This document shows positions 1-8,269 of a stretch of DNA of 64,000 nucleotides, in pieces (position 1 is the first letter of the stretch; each line of letters begins with the position of its first letter). The notes under the pieces are model-generated. The model saw only the letters and a list, made by a program, of their open reading frames with translations. It was not told where the DNA came from and searched no databases. The position numbers were made by a program, and so were the translations under genes. Source of the DNA: Scandinavium manionii (lineage in GTDB: Bacteria; Pseudomonadota; Gammaproteobacteria; Enterobacterales; Enterobacteriaceae); the NCBI RefSeq assembly GCF_024764775.1, contig NZ_JALIGC010000040.1, positions 744,001-808,000 of the forward strand, written 5' to 3'.

Positions 1-1224
1 CGCTATCTGGGTACCCATTTCTTCACTAACGAAATGGGCGGCAACATGATGATGTACATCAACCTGATCTGGGCATGGGGCCATCCGGAAGTGTACATTC
101 TGGTACTGCCAGTCTTCGGTGTGTTCTCCGAAGTGGTCGCAACCTTCTCGCGTAAGCGTCTGTTTGGTTACACCTCTCTGGTGTGGGCAACCGTGTGTAT
201 TACCGTTCTGTCGTTCATTGTTTGGCTGCACCACTTCTTCACCATGGGTGCTGGCGCGAACGTAAACGCCTTCTTCGGTATTGCCACCATGATTATCGCC
301 ATCCCTACCGGGGTTAAGATCTTCAACTGGCTGTTCACCATGTACCAGGGTCGTATCGTGTTCCACTCCGCAATGCTGTGGACTATCGGCTTTATCGTGA
401 CTTTCTCGGTCGGCGGTATGACCGGTGTTCTGCTGGCGGTGCCGGGCGCGGACTTCGTTCTGCATAACAGCCTGTTCCTTATTGCCCACTTCCATAACGT
501 GATTATCGGTGGTGTGGTGTTCGGTTGCTTCGCAGGGATCACTTACTGGTGGCCGAAAGCGTTCGGTTTCACTCTGAATGAAACCTGGGGCAAGCGCGCA
601 TTCTGGTTCTGGATCATCGGTTTCTTCGTGGCATTTATGCCGCTGTACGTGCTGGGCTTCATGGGTATGACCCGTCGCCTGAGCCAGCAGATTGACCCAC
701 AGTTCCACCCAATGCTGGTTGTTGCAGCCTGCGGTGCGGCACTGATTGCCTGCGGTATCGCATGCCAGCTGATTCAGTACTACGTGTCTATTCGCGACCG
801 CGAGCAGAACCGTGACTGGACCGGTGACCCATGGGGCGGCCGTACGCTGGAGTGGTCAACTTCCTCTCCTGCACCTTTCTATAACTTTGCACACGTACCG
901 CATATTCATGAGCGTGACGCGTTCTGGGAAATGAAAGAGAAAGGCGAAGCGTATAAGAAACCAGCGGGCTATGAAGAGATTCATATGCCGAAAAACAGCG
1001 GTGCAGGCATTGTGATTGCTGCCTTCGCAACGGTGTTTGGCTTTGCCATGATCTGGCATATCTGGTGGATGGCGATCGTTGGCTTCCTCGGCATCATCAT
1101 CACCTGGATTGTAAAAAGCTTCGACGAGGACGTGGATTACTACGTGCCTGTGGCAGAAATCGAAACACTGGAAAACCAGCATTTCGATGAGATCTCTAAG
1201 GCAGGGCTGAAAAATGTCAACTGA
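1..1224 (+). CDS. cyoB: Cytochrome bo3 ubiquinol oxidase subunit I (C-terminal 407 residues)
   Basis: Heme-copper oxidase subunit I of the inner membrane, which reduces O2 with electrons from ubiquinol and pumps protons. The gene enters from before the window in frame 1, so the start is missing. If the protein has the usual 663 residues, the window begins near residue 257. The motif WAWGHPEVYI carries the CuB ligand H284 and the cross-linked Y288. VWLHHFF supplies the other two CuB ligands (H333, H334), and LIAHFHNV supplies the heme ligands (H419, H421). Many hydrophobic segments follow, and the C-terminus is a charged cytoplasmic tail. It overlaps cyoC by 11 bases, as expected for the cyoABCDE operon; cyoA should lie just before the window. 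Confidence 0.97.
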   Translation, partial: RYLGTHFFTNEMGGNMMMYINLIWAWGHPEVYILVLPVFGVFSEVVATFSRKRLFGYTSLVWATVCITVLSFIVWLHHFFTMGAGANVNAFFGIATMIIAIPTGVKIFNWLFTMYQGRIVFHSAMLWTIGFIVTFSVGGMTGVLLAVPGADFVLHNSLFLIAHFHNVIIGGVVFGCFAGITYWWPKAFGFTLNETWGKRAFWFWIIGFFVAFMPLYVLGFMGMTRRLSQQIDPQFHPMLVVAACGAALIACGIACQLIQYYVSIRDREQNRDWTGDPWGGRTLEWSTSSPAPFYNFAHVPHIHERDAFWEMKEKGEAYKKPAGYEEIHMPKNSGAGIVIAAFATVFGFAMIWHIWWMAIVGFLGIIITWIVKSFDEDVDYYVPVAEIETLENQHFDEISKAGLKNVN

Positions 1225-1828
1225 TACTCTGACTAACGCGCATGCCCACGCGCACGAACATGGGCATCATGATGCAGGACCGATGAAAGTCTTCGGTTTC
1301 TGGATCTACCTGATGAGCGACTGCGTTCTGTTCTCTATTCTGTTCGCAACCTATGCGGTGTTGGTTAACAACACCGCCGGTGGCCCGGCAGGTAAAGACA
1401 TTTTCGAGCTGCCGTTCGTGCTGGTTGAAACTGCCCTGCTGTTGTTCAGCTCCATTACTTATGGCATGGCGGCTATCGCCATGTATAAGAACAACAAAAG
1501 CCAGGTTGTTTCCTGGCTGGCGCTGACCTGGCTGTTCGGTGCAGGGTTCATCGCGATGGAAATATATGAATTCCATCACCTGATCATGGAAGGTATGGGC
1601 CCGGATCGTAGTGGCTTCCTGTCAGCGTTCTTCGCGCTGGTTGGCACCCACGGTCTGCACGTGACCTCCGGTCTTATCTGGATGGCAGTTCTGATGTTCC
1701 AGATTAACCGTCGCGGCCTGACCCCGACCAACCGTACCCGTATCCTGTGCCTGAGCTTGTTCTGGCACTTCCTGGACGTAGTCTGGATCTGCGTGTTCTC
1801 TGTAGTCTATCTGATGGGGGCGATGTAA
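1214..1828 (+). CDS. cyoC: Cytochrome bo3 ubiquinol oxidase subunit III
   Basis: Membrane subunit III of the bo3 oxidase, 204 residues, the family's normal length. A His-rich N-terminus (residues about 9-19, alternating HA, HE and HH) precedes five hydrophobic segments. It stabilises the CyoB core and has no redox centre of its own. The start lies inside the end of cyoB and the stop shares one base with the cyoD start, so translation of the three genes is probably coupled. The protein closely matches E. coli CyoC as I remember it. Confidence 0.97.
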   Translation: MSTDTLTNAHAHAHEHGHHDAGPMKVFGFWIYLMSDCVLFSILFATYAVLVNNTAGGPAGKDIFELPFVLVETALLLFSSITYGMAAIAMYKNNKSQVVSWLALTWLFGAGFIAMEIYEFHHLIMEGMGPDRSGFLSAFFALVGTHGLHVTSGLIWMAVLMFQINRRGLTPTNRTRILCLSLFWHFLDVVWICVFSVVYLMGAM

Positions 1829-2154
1829 TGAGTCATTCAACCGATCATGGCGCTTCCCACGGAAGCGTAAAAACCTACATGACAGGATTTATCCTGTCGA
1901 TCATCCTGACGCTAATCCCGTTCTGGATGGTGATGAACGGCACCGCATCTCACGCAGTCCTGATTGGCTGCGTACTGGTGGCTGCGGTAGTACAGATTCT
2001 GGTGCATCTGGTGTGCTTCCTGCACATGAATTCCAAGTCTGATGAGGGCTGGAATCTGACGGCATTCATCTTTACTGTACTAATCATTGCGATTGTAGTG
2101 ATAGGTTCAATCTGGATCATGTGGAACCTTAACTACAACATGATGGTTCGATAA
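1828..2154 (+). CDS. cyoD: Cytochrome bo3 ubiquinol oxidase subunit IV
   Basis: Small membrane subunit IV of the bo3 oxidase, 108 residues against 109 in E. coli. It begins MSHSTDHGASHG and has three hydrophobic helices. An in-frame start exists further upstream inside cyoC, but the ATG that overlaps the cyoC stop (TAATG) gives the family length and the correct N-terminus. It assists assembly of the CuB site in subunit I (family knowledge). cyoE follows after 11 bases. Confidence 0.96.
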   Translation: MSHSTDHGASHGSVKTYMTGFILSIILTLIPFWMVMNGTASHAVLIGCVLVAAVVQILVHLVCFLHMNSKSDEGWNLTAFIFTVLIIAIVVIGSIWIMWNLNYNMMVR

Positions 2155-2165
2155 GAGCGGCGAGT

Positions 2166-3053
2166 ATGTTTAAGCAATACCTGCAAGTTACAAAACCAGG
2201 CATCATCTTCGGTAACCTGATCTCGGTCATCGGCGGCTTCCTGTTGGCTTCTAAAGGCAGCATCGATTACCCGCTGTTTGTCTATACCTTGATTGGCGTG
2301 TCGCTGGTCGTTGCGTCCGGTTGTGTGTTTAACAACTACATCGACAGGGATATCGACAGGAAGATGGAACGGACCAAAAATCGGGTGCTGGTCAAAGGCC
2401 TGATTTCTCCGAACGTTTCGCTGGTGTATGCCACCTTGTTGGGTGTTGCTGGCTTTATGCTCCTGTGGTTCGGCGCTAACCCGCTGGCCTGCTGGCTTGG
2501 CGTGATGGGCTTCGTGGTTTATGTGGGCGTTTACAGCCTGTATATGAAGCGCCATTCCGTCTACGGCACATTGATTGGTTCACTCTCCGGCGCAGCGCCG
2601 CCGGTGATTGGCTACTGTGCCGTAACCGGTAACTTTGACAGCGGTGCGGCTATTCTGCTGGCGATTTTCAGCCTGTGGCAGATGCCGCACTCCTACGCCA
2701 TCGCGATTTTCCGCTTTAAGGATTATCAGGCGGCAAACATTCCGGTCCTGCCGGTTGTTAAGGGGATTTCCGTTGCCAAAAACCACATCACGCTCTACAT
2801 CATCGCTTTTGCTGTTGCAACGCTGATGCTGACTCTCGGTGGCTACGCTGGATATAAATATCTGATTGTAGCGGCGGCGGTAAGCGTCTGGTGGCTTGGA
2901 ATGGCGCTGCGTGGGTACAAAGTGGCGGATGACAGAGTCTGGGCACGCAAGTTGTTCGTCTTCTCTATCGTCGCCATCACCTCGCTGTCGGTGATGATGT
3001 CAGTCGACTTTATGGTTCCGGATTCGCATTCGGTTCTGGCTTACGTCTGGTAA
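2166..3053 (+). CDS. cyoE: Protoheme IX farnesyltransferase (heme O synthase)
   Basis: UbiA-family membrane prenyltransferase that adds a farnesyl group to protoheme to make the heme O of the bo3 oxidase. It has 295 residues and about nine hydrophobic segments. The Asp-rich motif NNYIDRDIDRKMERT near residues 57-71 binds the magnesium-diphosphate substrate. It is the last gene of the cyo operon, 11 bases after cyoD, and a strong hairpin terminator follows. Confidence 0.97.
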   Translation: MFKQYLQVTKPGIIFGNLISVIGGFLLASKGSIDYPLFVYTLIGVSLVVASGCVFNNYIDRDIDRKMERTKNRVLVKGLISPNVSLVYATLLGVAGFMLLWFGANPLACWLGVMGFVVYVGVYSLYMKRHSVYGTLIGSLSGAAPPVIGYCAVTGNFDSGAAILLAIFSLWQMPHSYAIAIFRFKDYQAANIPVLPVVKGISVAKNHITLYIIAFAVATLMLTLGGYAGYKYLIVAAAVSVWWLGMALRGYKVADDRVWARKLFVFSIVAITSLSVMMSVDFMVPDSHSVLAYVW

Positions 3054-3068
3054 GCCAACCATCGCGTT

Positions 3069-3095
3069 AAAAGGGTGCTTCGGCACCCTTTTTTA
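3069..3095 (+). terminator. Rho-independent terminator of the cyo operon
   Basis: A perfect stem AAGGGTGC / GCACCCTT closes a TTCG tetraloop and runs into a T-rich tail, 16 bases after the cyoE stop codon. Confidence 0.9.
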
Positions 3096-3200
3096 TTGGT
3101 TAGATCAACGCGGCACGATGTAATATTTGCTAAACAACCGCTTGTTTACCCTACCCTTCCCCGGCTTTACACTAAGCGCTGCTTTTATACTGAGGTGGAA

Positions 3201-4565
3201 ATGAACGATTTTAAGATGACGCCAGGCGAATTGCGCGCAACCTGGGGTTTAGGGACCGTATTCTCACTGCGTATGCTCGGCATGTTTATGGTTCTGCCCG
3301 TTCTGACCACGTACGGCATGGCATTACAGGGTGCCAGCGAAGCGTTGATTGGTATCGCTATCGGAATTTATGGGCTCGCACAGGCAATATTTCAAATCCC
3401 ATTCGGCCTGCTTTCAGACCGGATTGGTCGTAAGCCGCTGATCGTCGGCGGACTCCTGATTTTCGTCGTCGGCAGTATGATTGCCGCGATGTCGAATTCT
3501 ATCTGGGGCATCATTCTTGGCCGCGCGCTGCAAGGCTCTGGCGCCATTGCCGCTGCCGTGATGGCATTGCTCTCAGACCTGACCCGCGAACAGAACCGCA
3601 CCAAAGCGATGGCGTTTATTGGCGTCAGCTTCGGGGTCACTTTTGCCATTGCCATGGTGCTGGGCCCGATCGTTACCCACAAACTTGGCCTGCATGCGCT
3701 GTTCTGGATGATTTCCGGACTCGCAACGCTGGGTATTCTGCTGACCATTTGGGTGGTGCCGAACAGCGACAACCACGTCCTCAACCGTGAATCTGGCATG
3801 GTGAAAGGCTGCTTCAGCAAGGTGCTGATGGAGCCAAAACTGCTGAAACTGAATTTCGGCATTATGTGCCTGCACATTCTACTGATGTCGACGTTTGTCG
3901 CCCTGCCAGGTCAGCTTGAAGCCGCGGGTTTCCCGGCAGCCGAGCACTGGAAAATCTACCTGGTCACCATGCTCGTCTCGTTCGTTTCCGTCATACCGTT
4001 TATCATTTATGCCGAAGTGAAACGCCGCATGAAGCGTGTGTTCCTGATTTGCATCGCCCTCATTTTGATTGCTGAGATTGTACTGTGGGGATCGGGCACC
4101 TACTTCTGGGAACTGGTCGCCGGGGTTCAGCTGTTCTTCCTCGCCTTCAACCTGATGGAAGCCCTGCTACCGTCGCTTATCAGCAAAGAATCTCCGGCGG
4201 GCTACAAAGGTACGGCGATGGGGATTTACTCGACCAGCCAGTTCCTGGGCGTCGCGATTGGCGGCTCATTGGGTGGCTGGCTCGACGGTTTCTTTGATTC
4301 GCAAACGGTCTTCCTGATGGGCGCGTTACTCGCCACTGTCTGGCTGCTGGTCGCGATGACCATGCAGGAGCCGCCGTACGTCAGTAGCCTGCGCGTCACC
4401 CTTCCGGATGACGTTGATGCCGATGAGGACCTGAAAGCGCGTCTGCTGGCGAAGGACGGCGTGAAAGAAGTATTAGTGATTGCCACCGAACGTTCAGCGT
4501 ACGTGAAGATCGACAGCAAAGTGACTAACCGTTTTGAGGTTGAACAGACGATCGTAGGGGCATAA
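3201..4565 (+). CDS. yajR: MFS transporter YajR with C-terminal YAM domain
   Basis: Major facilitator transporter of 454 residues, equal to E. coli YajR. The start chosen (MNDFKMTPGE) follows a GAGGTGG ribosome site. The frame is open 126 bases further upstream, but that stretch holds the cyoE terminator and does not resemble a protein. The MFS motif A form DRIGRKPL lies after TM2, near residue 74. The last 65 or so residues (from about 390) are a soluble ferredoxin-like YAM domain. Family knowledge: proton-coupled, with a poorly defined substrate. It is transcribed alone and followed by two hairpins. Confidence 0.95.
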   Translation: MNDFKMTPGELRATWGLGTVFSLRMLGMFMVLPVLTTYGMALQGASEALIGIAIGIYGLAQAIFQIPFGLLSDRIGRKPLIVGGLLIFVVGSMIAAMSNSIWGIILGRALQGSGAIAAAVMALLSDLTREQNRTKAMAFIGVSFGVTFAIAMVLGPIVTHKLGLHALFWMISGLATLGILLTIWVVPNSDNHVLNRESGMVKGCFSKVLMEPKLLKLNFGIMCLHILLMSTFVALPGQLEAAGFPAAEHWKIYLVTMLVSFVSVIPFIIYAEVKRRMKRVFLICIALILIAEIVLWGSGTYFWELVAGVQLFFLAFNLMEALLPSLISKESPAGYKGTAMGIYSTSQFLGVAIGGSLGGWLDGFFDSQTVFLMGALLATVWLLVAMTMQEPPYVSSLRVTLPDDVDADEDLKARLLAKDGVKEVLVIATERSAYVKIDSKVTNRFEVEQTIVGA

Positions 4566-4590
4566 AAAAAGCGGGCATCGCCCGCTTTTT
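4564..4590. terminator. Bidirectional terminator between yajR and yajQ
   Basis: The stem GCGGGC / GCCCGC is flanked by an A-run on one side and a T-run on the other. It can therefore terminate yajR on the plus strand and yajQ on the minus strand. Confidence 0.85.
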
Positions 4591-4600
4591 GAGTTCAATG

Positions 4601-4627
4601 AAACCACCTTCACGAAGGTGGTTTTTT
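4601..4627 (+). terminator. Second hairpin with T-tail after yajR
   Basis: A ten-base stem AAACCACCTT / AAGGTGGTTT with a CACG loop is followed by four more T bases on the plus strand. It backs up the preceding terminator and lies directly beside the yajQ stop codon. Confidence 0.75.
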
Positions 4628-4628
4628 A

Positions 4629-5120
4629 TTAGTCGCGGAAATTCTTGAACTGGAAAGGCTGGCCGAGATTGCCGCCGCGCACCAGCGCCATAACCGCCTG
4701 CAGATCGTCACGGGCTTTACCCGTCACGCGGATTTCTTCGCCCTGAATTTGCGTCTGCACTTTCAGTTTGCTGTCTTTAATCAGCTTAATGAGCTTCTTT
4801 TGCACCGCGCTTTCAATGCCGGTTTTCAGCTTCCCTTCAACGAACCAGGTTTTTCCGCTATGGGTATATTCTTCTGGTACATCAATGGAATTGCCTTCAA
4901 TGCCGCGCTTGAGCAGCTTGGCACGCAGGATATCCAGCAGCTGATTAACCTGGAAATCAGATTCGCTCAGCACCTTGATGGTCTGGTTTTTTTCATTCAG
5001 CTCAATGCTGGCTTCTACACCACGGAAGTCGAAGCGTGACTCCACTTCACGGGCCGCATTATCGACCGCGTTCTTAGCTTCCTGAAGATCAACTTCAGAG
5101 ACAATATCGAAAGATGGCAT
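4629..5120 (-). CDS. yajQ: YajQ-family nucleotide-binding protein
   Basis: Cytosolic protein of 163 residues, the standard length, starting MPSFDIVSEVD. Family knowledge: two ferredoxin-like domains, with GTP, tRNA and, in some bacteria, cyclic-di-GMP binding reported. The exact role in enterobacteria is unclear. It stands alone on the minus strand, divergent from panE, and its stop abuts the paired terminators. Confidence 0.95.
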   Translation of the reverse strand: MPSFDIVSEVDLQEAKNAVDNAAREVESRFDFRGVEASIELNEKNQTIKVLSESDFQVNQLLDILRAKLLKRGIEGNSIDVPEEYTHSGKTWFVEGKLKTGIESAVQKKLIKLIKDSKLKVQTQIQGEEIRVTGKARDDLQAVMALVRGGNLGQPFQFKNFRD

Positions 5121-5194
5121 GTTTTATTCTCCCTCTCTTTTTGTTGCGATGCATAATACCCGCAAAGTCAGATAACACAACCTGTTATCCCTGC

Positions 5195-5223
5195 GAGTCA
5201 GGGGGTATCGTCGGCGCTATAAT
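5195..5223 (+). promoter_or_regulatory. Candidate sigma-70 promoter for panE-yajL
   Basis: A perfect -10 hexamer TATAAT is at 5218-5223. The hexamer 17 bases upstream (GAGTCA) is a poor -35. The site is 41 bases before the panE start and is the best promoter-like sequence in the divergent yajQ/panE gap. Confidence 0.5.
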
Positions 5224-5264
5224 AGTAACATAACGCCTGATTCCGCAGCAGGTGAGGAGGAACG

Positions 5265-6179
5265 ATGAAGATTACCGTGCTCGGATGCGGCGCCCTTGGA
5301 CAATTATGGCTGACCGCGCTGTACCGACAAGGGCATGAGGTCCAGGGCTGGCTGCGCGTTCCCGCTCCCTGGTGCAGTGTGAATCTGCAGGAGACTGACG
5401 GGAGCGTCTTCAACGAACTGCTTACCGCCAACGATCCTGAGTTTCTCGCCAGCACTGATTTGCTGCTCGTCACCCTGAAAGCCTGGCAGGTCTCGACAGC
5501 GGTGAAAAATCTGGTGGGCATGCTGCCGGCCACCAGCCCTATTTTGCTGATGCATAACGGCATGGGAACGAAAGACGAACTACGAGCGGTAAAGCAACCG
5601 CTGCTTCTTGGCATGACCACCCAGGCCGCGCGTCGTGACGGCAACCTGATTATTCACAGCGCAAAGGGCACTACCCACATTGGCCCGGCCAATGCTCAGG
5701 GACAGGATTACAACGCCCTCGCCGACACGCTGCACACTGTGCTGCCGGACGTCGCATGGCATAATGACATTACTAACGCCAGCTGGCGTAAGCTGGCAGT
5801 GAACTGCGTGATTAACCCGCTCACCGCACTGTACGATTGCCCGAACGGTCAGCTTCGGGACTATCCTGAAGAAGTGGCGCGCATCAGCGCAGAAGTCGCG
5901 GCGGTGATGCAGCGCGAAGGACTGCACTCCAGCCCGGAAGATTTGCTGACGCTCATCTGGCAAGTCATCGACAGTACCGCCAGTAATATTTCCTCAATGC
6001 TTCAGGACGTCCGCGCCCAGCGCCAGACGGAAATTGACTACATCAGCGGCTACCTGCTGAAACGGGCCCGCGCTCACGGTATCGCCGTGCCGGAAAATGC
6101 CCGCCTGTTTGAACAGATTAAACGTAAGGAGAACATGTATGAGCGCATCAGCGCTGGTTTGTCTCGCCCCTGGGAGTGA
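5265..6179 (+). CDS. panE: 2-dehydropantoate 2-reductase
   Basis: NADPH-dependent ketopantoate reductase of the pantothenate (vitamin B5) pathway, 304 residues against 303 in E. coli. The N-terminus MKITVLGCGALGQLW is the glycine-rich Rossmann loop. WRKLAVNCVINPLTAL contains the catalytic lysine, and the C-terminal EIDYISGYLL helix is typical of the family. A strong GAGGAGGA site precedes the ATG. The last 41 bases overlap the start of yajL, as in E. coli. Confidence 0.97.
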   Translation: MKITVLGCGALGQLWLTALYRQGHEVQGWLRVPAPWCSVNLQETDGSVFNELLTANDPEFLASTDLLLVTLKAWQVSTAVKNLVGMLPATSPILLMHNGMGTKDELRAVKQPLLLGMTTQAARRDGNLIIHSAKGTTHIGPANAQGQDYNALADTLHTVLPDVAWHNDITNASWRKLAVNCVINPLTALYDCPNGQLRDYPEEVARISAEVAAVMQREGLHSSPEDLLTLIWQVIDSTASNISSMLQDVRAQRQTEIDYISGYLLKRARAHGIAVPENARLFEQIKRKENMYERISAGLSRPWE

Positions 6180-6729
6180 AGAAATAGAAGCCGTGACCAC
6201 CATCGACCTACTGGTTCGCGGCGGGATCGAGGTCACCACTGCAAGCGTGGCCAGTGACGGCGAACTGGCTATCACCTGCTCACGCGGTGTAAAACTGCTG
6301 GCCGATGCGCCATTGGCCCAGGTGGCTGACGGCGACTTTGACATCATCATTCTGCCCGGCGGCTTAAAAGGCGCCGAGTATTTCCGCGACAGCGCCATTC
6401 TGGTGGAGACGGTTAAGCAATTTCACCGCTCAGGCCGGATCGTGGCCGCCATTTGCGCCGCAGCGGGCACAGTTTTGGTTCCGCACGAGATCTTCCCGAT
6501 CGGCAACATGGCCGGTTTCCCTGGACTGAAAGACACCATTCCGGCCGATCAATGGCAGGATAAACGCGTGGTCTGGGATCCGCGTGTGAACCTGCTCACC
6601 AGCCAGGCACCGGGCACCAGCATCGACTTCGGCCTGAAAATCATTGACCTGCTGGTTGGCCGTGAAAAAGCCTATGAAGTGGCTTCCCAACTGGTGTTGC
6701 CGGCGGGCATTTATAACTTCTACGAATAA
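6139..6729 (+). CDS. yajL: Protein deglycase / DJ-1-family chaperone YajL
   Basis: DJ-1/PfpI-superfamily protein of 196 residues, identical in length to E. coli YajL. The nucleophile Cys106 is seen in AAICAAAG, with the supporting Glu near residue 15 in APGSEE. The start MSASALVCLAPG is preceded by AAGGAG inside the end of panE; an upstream in-frame ATG at 6097 lacks such a site. Family knowledge: protects proteins under oxidative stress; the glyoxal/methylglyoxal deglycase activity has been debated. Older literature calls it thiJ. Confidence 0.95.
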   Translation: MSASALVCLAPGSEEIEAVTTIDLLVRGGIEVTTASVASDGELAITCSRGVKLLADAPLAQVADGDFDIIILPGGLKGAEYFRDSAILVETVKQFHRSGRIVAAICAAAGTVLVPHEIFPIGNMAGFPGLKDTIPADQWQDKRVVWDPRVNLLTSQAPGTSIDFGLKIIDLLVGREKAYEVASQLVLPAGIYNFYE

Positions 6730-6870
6730 CGTCTTAGCGAATTAATCGTCGCCACGCCCGTGGCGGCGCTCACACTTCCAGCATTAAATTACTCCATTCT
6801 GTTCAGCGCTTTCATCAATTAGCGCTTATTTTTCAACTCATTAAACGAAAAGTGCGCCATTTCCGCTGCC

Positions 6871-6899
6871 TTGACACGCCAAATATTCCGTGGAAAACT
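6871..6899 (+). promoter_or_regulatory. Weak candidate promoter of the PTS cluster
   Basis: A consensus -35 TTGACA at 6871-6876 is followed 17 bases later by AAAACT at 6894-6899, a poor -10. It lies about 90 bases before the EIIC start and just upstream of the operator-like palindrome. A weak -10 would fit a promoter that is regulated. Confidence 0.35.
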
Positions 6900-6908
6900 C
6901 AAATCCAA

Positions 6909-6922
6909 CTGGACTATACCAG
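6909..6922. promoter_or_regulatory. NagR/DasR-like GntR operator upstream of the PTS cluster
   Basis: The imperfect palindrome CTGGACTATACCAG matches the core of known NagR/DasR sites (TGGTCTAGACCA) at 10 of 12 positions. It lies 67 bases before the EIIC start, just downstream of the candidate promoter, a good place for repression. The UTRA-domain GntR regulator encoded at the other end of the cluster is the natural candidate to bind it. The assignment rests on sequence likeness only. Confidence 0.55.
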
Positions 6923-6933
6923 CTCAAAAAACA

Positions 6934-6959
6934 CCTCCTGACACGCCCCCGGCAGGAGG
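6934..6959 (+). promoter_or_regulatory. Leader hairpin before the EIIC gene
   Basis: The stem CCTCCTG / CAGGAGG with a 12-base loop lies in the presumed 5' leader. A second short pairing, CCTC with GAGG, touches the ribosome site AAGAGGAG at 6975-6982. There is no T-tail, so this is not an obvious terminator. Confidence 0.35.
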
Positions 6960-6988
6960 CATAAAAACCTCATCAAGAGGAGTCGCCC

Positions 6989-8257
6989 GTGATTACGTTT
7001 ATTGAGAGCAAGGTCATCCCTGTCCTTATCCGGATTGGTGAAAACAAAATTCTGGTAGCGGTCCGTAACGGGATCGCGCTGACGCTGCCGTTCACCATCA
7101 CTGGCAGTCTTTTCTTAATCATCGCCAATTTACCGATCCCCGGCTGGAGCGAATGGTTAGGCCCGTGGGCTGACAAAATCAGCGCGCCGGTTGCCGTTAC
7201 CTTCGGCGCAATCGGCCTGATTTCCGCCGTGGGGATCAGCTACAACCTCGCGAAAGAATATAAGCTGAATGCGATTACCTGCAGCGCCGTCACACTGGTG
7301 GTGTTCCTGCTGGCACAGCTCAACGATAAATATCAGCTGAACGTCGACAACCTCGGGGCGGCGGGCCTGTTCTCCGCCATTATTCTGGCGGTGCTGACGG
7401 TGCATATCATTCGCTGGTTTATTGGCCGCGAAATTGTCATCAAGCTGCCGGACGGCGTTCCGCCCGCCGTGGCTCAATCTTTTGCGAGCCTGATTCCGGC
7501 AGCAGTAGCCATCACGCTGGTGTGGTTTGTCCGGGTCATGCTCGGCTTTGATATCAATGAATTTTTCACCCAGATCCTCAGCCCGCTGGTCAGCGGTCTC
7601 GGCTCGCTGCCAGGCATGCTGGTGCTGATTTTCCTGATTTCACTGCTGTGGTGCTGCGGCATTCACGGTGACAACGTGCTGTCCGGCATCACCAGCCCGA
7701 TCTTCCTGAAATACATCGCCGAAAATACCCAGGCGTATTTAAACCACCAGCCCATTCCACACATCACCGCCGACGGCTTTTACATCGTGTTTATGTGTAT
7801 CGGCGGCACGGGCGCCACGCTCGGTCTGGTGCTGGCGATGCTGCGCTCCCGCAGCAAACTGTATAAATCGGTAGGCAAATTGTCGCTGCCTTCGGCGGTG
7901 TTCTGTATCAACGAACCGGTCATTTTCGGCTGCCCGATTGTCTTCAACCCGCTGCTGATGATCCCGTTCACCCTGACGCCGATGCTGCTGTGTATCTCCA
8001 CCTACAGCCTGATGTACTTCGACATCATCGGCCGCCCGGTACTGCAAATCCCGTGGACCATGCCGCCTATTCTCGCGGCCTGGTTCGTCACTGGCGGCAA
8101 TATTCCGGCGGTTATCTGGTCCGTCTGTACCGTGGTCATTTCTGTCGCCATCTACTTCCCGTTCTTCAAACTGCTCGAACGTCAACAGCTGACAAAAGAG
8201 CGTCATGAAGAACAGCGCGTAAGCGAATCCGTACTGAACACTGACTCCGCATTGTAA
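6989..8257 (+). CDS. PTS system EIIC component, lactose/cellobiose (ChbC/CelB-like) family
   Basis: Integral membrane sugar permease of the phosphotransferase system, 422 residues with about ten hydrophobic segments. It is shorter than E. coli ChbC (about 450). The start is GTG, six bases after AAGAGGAG. Family landmarks include GSLFLIIANLPIPGW near the N-terminus and the conserved WCCGIHGDNVLSGI stretch around residue 225. It should import a beta-linked disaccharide with phosphorylation at the non-reducing sugar. No EIIA or EIIB gene is next to it, so those subunits must come from elsewhere, perhaps a chb-type locus. It heads a three-gene run with the GH4 hydrolase and the deaminase. The substrate is unproven. 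Confidence 0.88.
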   Translation: MITFIESKVIPVLIRIGENKILVAVRNGIALTLPFTITGSLFLIIANLPIPGWSEWLGPWADKISAPVAVTFGAIGLISAVGISYNLAKEYKLNAITCSAVTLVVFLLAQLNDKYQLNVDNLGAAGLFSAIILAVLTVHIIRWFIGREIVIKLPDGVPPAVAQSFASLIPAAVAITLVWFVRVMLGFDINEFFTQILSPLVSGLGSLPGMLVLIFLISLLWCCGIHGDNVLSGITSPIFLKYIAENTQAYLNHQPIPHITADGFYIVFMCIGGTGATLGLVLAMLRSRSKLYKSVGKLSLPSAVFCINEPVIFGCPIVFNPLLMIPFTLTPMLLCISTYSLMYFDIIGRPVLQIPWTMPPILAAWFVTGGNIPAVIWSVCTVVISVAIYFPFFKLLERQQLTKERHEEQRVSESVLNTDSAL

Positions 8258-8269
8258 AAAGGATATCTG

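Noticed and set aside
6747..6767. Hairpin after yajL as a terminator
   Set aside because: A GC-rich stem is present (CGCCACG / CGTGGCG) but no T-tail follows, so I did not list it as a terminator.
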